Assembly: GCF_015999335.1 (NCBI RefSeq) | Contig: NZ_JAEACP010000025.1 | Span: forward strand, 1 to 64,000 | Origin: Tabrizicola soli | GTDB taxonomy: Bacteria; Pseudomonadota; Alphaproteobacteria; Rhodobacterales; Rhodobacteraceae | DNA length: 64,000 nucleotides | Direction: 5' to 3' | Part shown: positions 1 to 6,768 of the stretch, one piece after another | Numbering within the stretch: position 1 is the stretch's first letter | Layout: the number at the start of each line of letters is the position of its first letter | The notes under the pieces: generated by a model | The model's input: the letters and a program-made list of their open reading frames with translations, nothing else | What the model was told of the DNA's origin: nothing | Databases searched by the model: none | Program-made: the position numbers and the translations under genes

Positions 1-132
1 CCCACATCCGACGCGAGAAACGCCGATCTGCCGCGCTGGCTTGACTGGTTCAACCGATCAAGACCACACTCCGCACTCAACCGAACGCCTCCCCTCTCAA
101 AGGTGAACGACCTCGTAAGAACTCACAGCTAG
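1..132 (+). pseudogene. C-terminal end of an IS481-type transposase (cut by window edge)
   Basis: Frame 1 is open from the window edge to a TAG stop at 130-132. It encodes the typical tail of an IS481-family DDE transposase, including the WFN-x-SRPHSAL block that surrounds the last catalytic region. Only about 43 codons are visible, so completeness cannot be judged. The stop codon lies in the CTAG that borders the neighbouring IS5-family element, so the second element inserted at or immediately beside the end of this gene. Family assignment rests on the short conserved tail. Confidence 0.65.
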
Positions 133-141
133 GTCACCGAC

Positions 142-582
142 TCATAATCTCGCAACCAGGATACGGATTGAGGCGAGTCGGATGAGGTTGAGGAAGTTGT
201 CGTCGTGCTTTTCGTAGCGTGTGGCGATGGCTCTGAACTGTTTGACCTTGCTGAAGAAACGTTCAATGTGGTTGCGCCTTTGGTAAGCCTTCGGGTCGAA
301 GGCGGGGGTTGGGTTGCGGCGTGCCAGCGGCTTGATCTGGGCGATGGCCCCGCAGGCGGCGAGCTTTTCACGCAGGGCGTTCTGGTCGTAGCCGGCATCG
401 GCGAGCAGGGTTTGTCCCGCTTGCAGGGTGCCGATCAGGCCAAGACCGGTGTTGCCGTCATGGGCCTGCCCGGCGGTCAGATGCAGCGTGACGGGTCGCC
501 CCTTCGCGTCGGTGACGGCGTGCAGCTTGGTCGTCAGTCCGCCACGCGAACGCCCCAGTGCGCGGGCTCGAAGGTCAGCCAC
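142..582 (-). CDS. IS5-family transposase, catalytic frame (orfB)
   Basis: This is the C-terminal catalytic part of the transposase. It shows GGLTTKLHAVTDAKGRPV, then the second aspartate in LLADAGYD and the glutamate in RRNHIERFFSKVKQFR, the typical DDE_Tnp_1/DUF4096 pattern. The ATG at 582 is probably not a natural start; translation is expected to enter this frame by -1 frameshifting from orfA near 610. The stop lies just inside the left inverted repeat. Confidence 0.85.
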   Translation of the reverse strand: MADLRARALGRSRGGLTTKLHAVTDAKGRPVTLHLTAGQAHDGNTGLGLIGTLQAGQTLLADAGYDQNALREKLAACGAIAQIKPLARRNPTPAFDPKAYQRRNHIERFFSKVKQFRAIATRYEKHDDNFLNLIRLASIRILVARL

Positions 583-938
583 CGGGGCGGGGCCGGGGCC
601 GTCCGCACCCCCCTTTTTGCGTTGCCACCATGCGGATGAACGCGGATCGTGGTGCTATCGATTGATTGCTCCGACCCGTCATAAGCCACTGATACAGCCT
701 TGAATATCTTCTCCCAGACGCCAGCACGGCTCCAGCGGACGAACCGGTTGTAGCAGGTTGTGTGCGGCCCGTAGCGCTCGGGAATCTCGGCCCAGGGCGA
801 CCCAGTCCGCAGCCGCCAGTAGATCCCGTTCAGAACCCGCCGGTCATCCACCCGTGGCACCCCGCGAGGCTTGTTCGGCAAGAGCGGTTCGATGATCGAC
901 CACTCGAAATCCGTCAACTCATAGCGTCGCAGAGCCAT
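534..938 (-). CDS. IS5-family transposase, N-terminal frame (orfA)
   Basis: This 134-residue frame starts MALRRYELTDFEWSIIEPLLP, the DUF4096-type N-terminal domain found in IS5/IS427 transposases. It carries the first catalytic aspartate in the IDSTTIRVHPHG motif. After the A5G6 run at 608-618 the orfA frame continues for about 25 residues of non-homologous tail. A -1 slip at that run would join it to orfB, as is known for this IS group, giving a transposase of roughly 265 residues. No other frame damage is visible. Confidence 0.85.
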   Translation of the reverse strand: MALRRYELTDFEWSIIEPLLPNKPRGVPRVDDRRVLNGIYWRLRTGSPWAEIPERYGPHTTCYNRFVRWSRAGVWEKIFKAVSVAYDGSEQSIDSTTIRVHPHGGNAKRGVRTAPAPPRWLTFEPAHWGVRVAD

Positions 939-1029
939 GTAACCACCTCATGTCGAGGAAAGTGAATCACGACACCAGTTCCAGAGCTAGCAATTTATGA
1001 GTGCGTGGCCTAGGCTGGTCCGGGGCAAT

Positions 1030-1047
1030 GGTGCGCTGTAGCGCACC
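1030..1047. repeat. small perfect hairpin between IS and smc
   Basis: An 8-bp perfect inverted repeat (GGTGCGCT, 2-nt loop, AGCGCACC) lies between the right IS end and smc. It is followed by CCCTACGGGG. It could be a remnant of an IS481-type terminus, a terminator relic or a dispersed short palindrome. No second copy was noticed in this window. Confidence 0.4.
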
Positions 1048-1195
1048 CTACGGGGAAACGACGCGTGGGGATGGTGCGCAGCCTATGGGCAACATCTTGG
1101 GGGCAAGGGGCGGGGATCGGCCAGATGCTGGGGGGTCGGGTTGACTTTGGCCGGGTGGGGCGGGAACATCGGGCTTTGCGACTCGTGAGTGTGCC

Positions 1196-4100
1196 TTGCG
1201 CCTGACCCGCCTGCGCCTGAACGGCTTCAAGAGCTTTGTCGACCCCACGGATCTGCTGATCCACGAGGGGTTGACCGGCGTGGTCGGGCCCAATGGCTGC
1301 GGCAAGTCGAACCTGCTGGAGGCGCTGCGCTGGGTGATGGGGGAGAACCGCCCCTCGGCCATGCGGGGCGGGGGCATGGAGGACGTGATCTTCAACGGCG
1401 CGGCCACCCGGGGGGCGCGGCATTTCGCCGAAGTGGCGCTGGTGATCGACAACCAGGACCGGCTGGCGCCCTCGGGCTTCAACGACGCCGACCAGATCGA
1501 GATCGTGCGGCGGATCACGCGCGACGCGGGCTCGGCCTATCGCGCCAATGCCAAGGAGGTGCGGGCGCGCGATGTGCAGATGCTGTTCGCCGATGCCTCC
1601 ACCGGCAGCCATTCCCCGGCGCTGGTGCGGCAGGGGCAGATTTCCGAGCTGATCAACGCCAAGCCCAAGGCGCGCAGGAGGGTGCTGGAGGAGGCGGCGG
1701 GGATCTCGGGCCTTTATGCGCGGCGGCACGAGGCGGAGCTGAAGCTGGCGGGGGCCGAGCAGAACCTCTTGCGCGTGGATGACGTGCTGGAGCAACTGGC
1801 GCAGCAGCTTTCGGTGCTGACCCGACAGGCGAAGCAGGCGGCGCGCTACCGCGAGATCTCGGAGGAGCTGCGGAAGGCCGAGGGGATGCTGCTCTGGCGG
1901 CGCTGGCGCGAGGCGGATGAGGCGCGCTCGGCGGCCGAGGGCGCGTTGCGCGAGCGGCTGATCGCGCAGGGCCAGGTCGAGGCGGCGTCGCGCGGCGCGG
2001 GCAAGGCGCGCGAGGCGGCGGAGGATGCGCTGCCGCCGAAGCGGGAGGAGGAGGCGATCGCCAGTGCGATCCTGCAGCGGCTGGTGTTGCAGCGCGATGC
2101 CCTGGGCGACCAGGAGGCGCGGGCGCTGGCGCAGATCGACGCCCTGCGCGGCCGGATCGAGCAGCTTTCCCGCGACATGGAGCGCGAGGCGGGGCTGAAC
2201 CGCGATGCGGGCGAGGTGATCGGGCGGCTGGACTGGGAGATCGAACAACTCGCACGGGCGCATGACGGGCACGAGGAGAAGCTGGCCGAGGCAGTGGAAG
2301 CGGCGCGCGAGGCGGGGGCGGTGTTGTCCGAGCGCGAGACGATGTTGTCGGAGCTGACCGAGGACGCGGCGCGGCTGGCGGCGCGGCATCAGTCCTCGCA
2401 GCGGATGCTGGCGGATGCGCGCGCGGTGCTGGAGCGGGCCGAGGGGCAGGCAGCGGCGGCGCGCGAGGCGGTGGCGGGGGCTGCGGGCGCGCTGGAGGCG
2501 GCGGGCGAGGCCTTCGAGGCGGCCGAGGAGGCGCAGGAGGCCGCTGTCGCCGAGGGCGAGGCGACCGAGGCGGCGCTGGAGGCGGCCGAGGCGGCGCGGG
2601 CGGAGACGCAGGGGCGCGAGGCCGAGGCGCGGGCGGCGCGGTCCTCGGCCGAGGGCGAGGCCAATGCGCTGCGGGCCGAAGTCGCGGCGCTGGCGCGGCT
2701 GGTGGAGCGCGAGGCGCAGGCCGGGCACCAGCTCCTGGACCGGCTGGAGGTGGAGCCGGGCTACGAGAAGGCGCTGGGCGCGGCGCTGGCCGACGACCTG
2801 CGCGCGCCCGAGGTCGGAGCCGAGGCGCGGTCGGGCTGGGCGGTGCTGCCGGGTTATGCGGAAGTGCAGGGGCTGCCCCCGGGCGCGGAGCCGCTGGCGG
2901 CACGGGTGAAGGCGCCGGAGGTGCTGGCGCGGCGGCTGTCGCAGATCGGGCTGGTTGCCCGCGCGCAGGGCTTTGCCTTGCAGGCCGGGTTGCGGCCGGG
3001 GCAGCGGCTGGTTTCCGTCGAGGGCGACCTCTGGCGCTGGGACGGGTTCCGGGCCGGGGCGGAGGATGCCCCCAGTGCGGCGGCGCTGCGGTTGCAGCAG
3101 TTGAACCGGCTGGTGCAGTTGAAGCGCGACCTTGAGGAGGTGGCGGCGCGGGCCGATGGCGCGCGGCAGGCGCATGAGGCCTTGCAGGCGCGGCTGGCGG
3201 AGCTGGCGACGGCGGATGCGCGGGCGCGCGAGGCGCGGCGGGCGGCGGATGCGCGGCTGGCCGAGGCGAACCGGGCACTGGCACGGGCCGAGGCGGACCG
3301 TTCGATCGCCGGCGGCAAGCTGGAGGCGGCGAAGCTGGCGGTCGGGCGGTTCGAGGACGAGGCGATGGCGGCGCGGGCCCGGCTGAAGGAGGCCGAGGCG
3401 GCGGTGGCGGAGCTTGGCGACCTCGATGCGGCGCGGGGGGCGGTGGAGGGCGCGAAGATCACCGTCGAGGCGGCGCGGATCACGATGATGACCCGCCGCT
3501 CGGCCCAGGACGAGGTCCGGCGCGAGGGCGAGGCGCGGGTGCGGCGGCGGCAGGAGGCGATGAAGGAGCTGTCGGGCTGGAAGCACCGGCTGGAGACGGC
3601 CGCGCGCCGGACCGAGGAGCTGACGGAACGCCGGGCCGAGACCGAGGAGGAACTGGCCGAGGCGATGCTGGCGCCGGAGGAGATCGCGGCCCGCCGGGAC
3701 GAGCTGGTGGAGGCGATTGCCGAGGCCGAGGAGCGGCGGCGCCGCGCGGCGGATGCGCTGGCCGCGGCCGAGGGCGCGCTGCGCGATGCGGCGATGGCCG
3801 AACGCGAGGCGGAACGGCTGGCGGGCGAGGCGCGGGAGGCGCGGGCGCGGGCCGAGGCGCGGCTGGATGCGGCGCGCGAAGGCGTGGCGCTGGCGGCGGA
3901 GCGGATCGCCGAGGACGGGGAGATGACGCCGGACGAGCTTCTGACCTCCTTGCGCACCGATCCCGACCGGATGCCGGATGCCGAGACCCTGGACCACGAC
4001 GTGAGCCGGCTGAAGCGCCAGCGCGAGGCGCTGGGCGCGGTGAACCTGCGGGCCGAGGAGGATGCGCGCGCGGTCGAGGCGGAATACGACACTCTGGCCG

Positions 4101-4651
4101 GGGAAAAGACCGACCTCGAGGAGGCGATCAAGAAGCTGCGCGCCGGAATCGCCGGGCTGAACAAGGAGGGGCGCGAGCGGCTGCTGACGGCGTTCGAGCA
4201 GGTGAACGCGAACTTCTCGACCCTGTTCACCCATCTCTTCGGCGGTGGCGAGGCCCGGCTGGTGCTGGTGGAGTCGGACGATCCGCTGGAGGCGGGGCTG
4301 GAAATCCTGTGCCAGCCGCCGGGCAAGAAGCTGGCGACGCTGTCGCTTCTGTCGGGCGGCGAGCAGACCCTGACCGCGCTGGCGCTGATCTTCGGCGTGT
4401 TCCTGGCGAACCCCGCGCCGATCTGCGTGCTGGACGAGGTCGACGCGCCCTTGGACGATGCGAACGTCACCCGGTTCTGCGACCTGCTGGACGAGATGAC
4501 CCGGCGCACCGAGACCCGTTTCCTGATCATCACCCACCACGCCGTGACCATGGCCCGGATGGACCGCCTGTTCGGCGTGACGATGCAGGAGCAGGGGGTG
4601 AGCCAGCTGGTTTCGGTGGACCTGAAGAAGGCCGAGGCTCTGGTCGCGTAA
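1196..4651 (+). CDS. smc: Chromosome segregation protein SMC
   Basis: SMC is the ATPase core of the bacterial condensin; with ScpA/ScpB it compacts and individualises the chromosome. The 1151-residue protein has the full five-part layout: N-terminal head with Walker A GPNGCGKS at about 31-38, long Glu/Ala/Arg-rich coiled coil, hinge around 500-640, second coiled coil, and C-terminal head with signature LSGGEQ at about 1052-1057 and Walker B ICVLDEVD at about 1076-1083. Length is normal for alphaproteobacterial SMC. The start is a TTG at 1196, giving the conserved N-terminus MRLTRLRLNGFKSF; no in-frame ATG or GTG lies closer. The IS element ends about 180 bp upstream, so its promoter may have been changed. 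Confidence 0.97.
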   Translation: MRLTRLRLNGFKSFVDPTDLLIHEGLTGVVGPNGCGKSNLLEALRWVMGENRPSAMRGGGMEDVIFNGAATRGARHFAEVALVIDNQDRLAPSGFNDADQIEIVRRITRDAGSAYRANAKEVRARDVQMLFADASTGSHSPALVRQGQISELINAKPKARRRVLEEAAGISGLYARRHEAELKLAGAEQNLLRVDDVLEQLAQQLSVLTRQAKQAARYREISEELRKAEGMLLWRRWREADEARSAAEGALRERLIAQGQVEAASRGAGKAREAAEDALPPKREEEAIASAILQRLVLQRDALGDQEARALAQIDALRGRIEQLSRDMEREAGLNRDAGEVIGRLDWEIEQLARAHDGHEEKLAEAVEAAREAGAVLSERETMLSELTEDAARLAARHQSSQRMLADARAVLERAEGQAAAAREAVAGAAGALEAAGEAFEAAEEAQEAAVAEGEATEAALEAAEAARAETQGREAEARAARSSAEGEANALRAEVAALARLVEREAQAGHQLLDRLEVEPGYEKALGAALADDLRAPEVGAEARSGWAVLPGYAEVQGLPPGAEPLAARVKAPEVLARRLSQIGLVARAQGFALQAGLRPGQRLVSVEGDLWRWDGFRAGAEDAPSAAALRLQQLNRLVQLKRDLEEVAARADGARQAHEALQARLAELATADARAREARRAADARLAEANRALARAEADRSIAGGKLEAAKLAVGRFEDEAMAARARLKEAEAAVAELGDLDAARGAVEGAKITVEAARITMMTRRSAQDEVRREGEARVRRRQEAMKELSGWKHRLETAARRTEELTERRAETEEELAEAMLAPEEIAARRDELVEAIAEAEERRRRAADALAAAEGALRDAAMAEREAERLAGEAREARARAEARLDAAREGVALAAERIAEDGEMTPDELLTSLRTDPDRMPDAETLDHDVSRLKRQREALGAVNLRAEEDARAVEAEYDTLAGEKTDLEEAIKKLRAGIAGLNKEGRERLLTAFEQVNANFSTLFTHLFGGGEARLVLVESDDPLEAGLEILCQPPGKKLATLSLLSGGEQTLTALALIFGVFLANPAPICVLDEVDAPLDDANVTRFCDLLDEMTRRTETRFLIITHHAVTMARMDRLFGVTMQEQGVSQLVSVDLKKAEALVA

Positions 4652-4712
4652 GGCCCGGTTAACCCTTCCTCACTACCCCTGTTCCCGCCGCAATCCCTTG
4701 CGGTGAACGGAG

Positions 4713-4811
4713 GTGAGGAAGCTGGAGGAAAGAAGCTACCGGAAGTGGATGGTGGCGATTGCGGCGGCAACGCTGCTGGTTGCGATCATCCGCCTTCTGA
4801 TCGGGGGCTGA
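4713..4811 (+). CDS. putative 32-residue single-pass membrane protein
   Basis: A short frame follows smc by about 60 bp, with a GTG start and AACGGAG upstream as a possible ribosome binding site. The product has a basic N-terminus (RKLEERSYRKW) then a single hydrophobic segment (about residues 13-31) ending IIRLLIGG. It sits between smc and the strong terminator at 4827, so it would be the last gene of the smc transcript. No family recognised; it may be a real small membrane protein or chance. Confidence 0.4.
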   Translation: MRKLEERSYRKWMVAIAAATLLVAIIRLLIGG

Positions 4812-4826
4812 CCCTGAAATGAAGGA

Positions 4827-4862
4827 GGCCCGGCGGAGTTACAGCTCCGCCGGGCCGTTTTC
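4827..4862 (+). terminator. Rho-independent terminator after smc
   Basis: A perfect 12-bp stem (GGCCCGGCGGAG / CTCCGCCGGGCC) with a 6-nt loop is followed by GTTTTC. It ends the smc transcript before the methylamine region. Confidence 0.9.
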
Positions 4863-5010
4863 AAGGTGAGGACCCTGAAGGATCGTTGCTACCGATGCCA
4901 GAATAATGCGGAGTCCTTGCCAAACTGTAAAGGGGAATCCGCGCGGGTGGTTAATCGGTTGGCAAGCAGAATCGGGCAGAACGGGGCGTGAACAAAACCC
5001 GAGGCCCGCC

Positions 5011-5136
5011 ATGCACTCCCTGCTCACCTCGCTTACCATCCTTGTCCTTGCCGGCATTGCCCAGGCCGAAGTCAACGACCGGCTGGCCGGTTGGGACCCT
5101 TTCGCCGCGATGACGGCCGGAGCGCCCGGGGACTGA
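5011..5136 (+). CDS. putative 41-residue secreted peptide
   Basis: The ATG at 5011 has GAGG 7 nt upstream. The product begins with a typical signal peptide (MHSLLTSLTILVLAGIAQA, likely cleaved after AQA), leaving about 21 mature residues rich in Asp/Gly/Ala. It precedes mgdA by 84 bp on the same strand. No family recognised. The clear signal sequence argues for a real gene; the short length argues for caution. Confidence 0.4.
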   Translation: MHSLLTSLTILVLAGIAQAEVNDRLAGWDPFAAMTAGAPGD

Positions 5137-5159
5137 GTCAGAAACGGATGATCCGATGG

Positions 5160-5179
5160 CGAAAACGGATGCGTTTTCG
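5160..5179. promoter_or_regulatory. perfect 8-bp inverted repeat upstream of mgdA
   Basis: CGAAAACG and CGTTTTCG are separated by GATG, about 40 bp before the mgdA start. There is no U-run, so it is not a simple terminator. It may be an operator or a leader hairpin of the mgdABCD transcript. Confidence 0.45.
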
Positions 5180-5220
5180 GCCCGGCCTGAGCCTAGAAGA
5201 GGGCAAACAGGAGGTCGGGC

Positions 5221-6471
5221 GTGCGCTATTCGGGATTTCGGGTCATTGCCGAGGCACTGACAGGCCACAAGGGGTGGAAGCCGGTCTGGCGCGACCCCGA
5301 GCCGCAGTCGGAATATGACTATATCATCGTGGGCGGCGGCGGGCATGGCCTGGCCACCGCCTATTACCTTGCCAAGGAATTCGGCCAGGCCCGCATCGCG
5401 GTGCTGGAGAAGGGCTATCTCGGCGGCGGCAACGTGGGCCGCAACACCACGATCATCCGCTCCAACTACCTGCTGGACGGGAACGAGCCGTTCTACGAGT
5501 TCAGCCTGAAGCTCTGGGAAGGGCTGGAGCAGGATTTCAACTACAACGCGATGGTCAGCCAGCGCGGGATCATGAACCTGATCCATACCGACGCGCAGCG
5601 CGACGCCTTCACCCGGCGCGGCAATGCGATGATCATGCACGGGGCCGGCGCGCGGCTTCTGAACCGCGACGAGGTCAGGGCGATGTACCCCTGGCTGAAC
5701 TTCGACGACGCGCGATTCCCGATCAAGGGCGCGCTGGCGCAGCCGCGCGGCGGCACGGTGCGGCATGACGCGGTGGCCTGGGGCTATGCCCGCGGCGCGG
5801 ACATGCGCGGGGTGGACCTGATCCAGAACTGCGAAGTGACGGGCATGCGGATCGAGAACGGCCGCATCAAGGGGGTCGAGACCAACCGCGGCTTCATCGG
5901 CGCGAAGAAGGTCGGCGTGGCGGTGGCGGGCTCTTCGTCCAAGGTCATGGCCCATGCCGGGATGCGGCTGCCGATCGAGAGCCATGTGTTGCAAGCCTTT
6001 GTTTCCGAAGGGCTGAAGCCGCTGATCGACGGCGTCATCACCTTCGGCGCCGGGCATTTCTACGTCAGCCAGTCGGACAAGGGCGGCCTGGTCTTCGGCG
6101 GCGACATCGACGGCTACAACTCCTACGCCCAACGCGGCAATCTGCCGGTGATCGAGGACGTGGCCGAGGGCGGCATGGCGCTGATGCCCGCCATCGGGCG
6201 GGTGCGGCTGTTGCGCACCTGGGGCGGGATCATGGACATGTCGATGGACGGCTCGCCGATCATCGACAGGACCCATGTCGAGGGGCTCTATTTCAACGGC
6301 GGCTGGTGCTACGGCGGCTTCAAGGCCACGCCGGCGAGCGGCTGGTGCTTCGCGCATCTGATGGCGAAGGACGCGCCGCATCCGACCGCCACGGCCTATC
6401 GCTTCGATCGTTTCCTGAAGGGCCGGATGATCGACGAAAAGGGCCAAGGCGCCCAACCGAACCTGCACTGA
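5221..6471 (+). CDS. mgdA: N-methylglutamate dehydrogenase subunit A (sarcosine oxidase beta-like)
   Basis: This 416-residue DAO-family flavoprotein matches the beta subunit (SoxB) of heterotetrameric sarcosine oxidases. The dinucleotide-binding motif YIIVGGGGHGLATAYYLAK follows an N-terminal extension of about 33 residues, and a GGNVGRNTTIIRSNYL segment typical of SoxB follows it. The GTG start has a strong AGGAGG 7-8 nt upstream. It opens a four-gene operon mgdABCD. In this setting (mgsABC, gmaS nearby) the complex most likely oxidises N-methylglutamate to glutamate and a C1 unit on tetrahydrofolate; family similarity alone cannot exclude true sarcosine oxidase. Confidence 0.88.
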   Translation: MRYSGFRVIAEALTGHKGWKPVWRDPEPQSEYDYIIVGGGGHGLATAYYLAKEFGQARIAVLEKGYLGGGNVGRNTTIIRSNYLLDGNEPFYEFSLKLWEGLEQDFNYNAMVSQRGIMNLIHTDAQRDAFTRRGNAMIMHGAGARLLNRDEVRAMYPWLNFDDARFPIKGALAQPRGGTVRHDAVAWGYARGADMRGVDLIQNCEVTGMRIENGRIKGVETNRGFIGAKKVGVAVAGSSSKVMAHAGMRLPIESHVLQAFVSEGLKPLIDGVITFGAGHFYVSQSDKGGLVFGGDIDGYNSYAQRGNLPVIEDVAEGGMALMPAIGRVRLLRTWGGIMDMSMDGSPIIDRTHVEGLYFNGGWCYGGFKATPASGWCFAHLMAKDAPHPTATAYRFDRFLKGRMIDEKGQGAQPNLH

Positions 6472-6483
6472 GGACGTAAGCGA

Positions 6484-6768
6484 ATGATCATTCACCATCC
6501 GATCCTCGGACCGCGCGATGCGCAGGAATTCGTCTATCTGGGCGATGCAAGCCTGATGGACCGGCCCGACGGCATGACGGCGGGCATCGAGGAATTCCAC
6601 GAATACCTCTACCAGCGCGGGAACCCGGCGGGGGAGCATCGCGAGCTTTGGTACCATGAGCAGGGCGACAGGTCCTGGCTGGTGGTGACGCGGAACACCG
6701 TGACGCACGAGATCACGAAAGTCGAACTCGCGCGGGATGTGGCAAGGGCCAAGGGGCGGTCGAAATGA
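6484..6768 (+). CDS. mgdB: N-methylglutamate dehydrogenase subunit B (sarcosine oxidase delta-like)
   Basis: This 94-residue protein is the small delta subunit of the heterotetramer (SoxD family). The family fold is visible from GPRDAQEFVYLGDA through ELWYHEQGDRSWLVVTRNT. Canonical SoxD binds zinc through cysteines near its N-terminus; here that position reads HHPILGPRD and the whole protein has no cysteine. The subunit has therefore lost that site or uses His instead. It lies 12 bp after mgdA and overlaps mgdC by 4 bp (ATGA), indicating coupled translation. Confidence 0.85.
   Translation: MIIHHPILGPRDAQEFVYLGDASLMDRPDGMTAGIEEFHEYLYQRGNPAGEHRELWYHEQGDRSWLVVTRNTVTHEITKVELARDVARAKGRSK

Larger units (their letters stand above)
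129..1013 (-). mobile_element. IS5-family insertion sequence (IS427-like, two-frame transposase)
   Basis: The element is about 880 bp, bounded by imperfect 19-bp inverted repeats at 129-147 and 995-1013 (16 of 19 positions match). Both ends read CTAG, consistent with duplication of a TA or CTAG target. Inside are two overlapping minus-strand frames of a DDE transposase joined by an A5G6 slippery run at 608-618. All three acidic catalytic positions appear present (D in orfA; D and E in orfB), so the element looks intact. It separates smc from whatever normally lies upstream. Confidence 0.85.

Noticed and set aside
1010-4540. 1176-residue open frame on the minus strand opposite smc
   Set aside because: Low-complexity Arg/Leu/Pro/Gln composition typical of antisense frames in GC-rich coding DNA; SMC on the plus strand explains the region fully.
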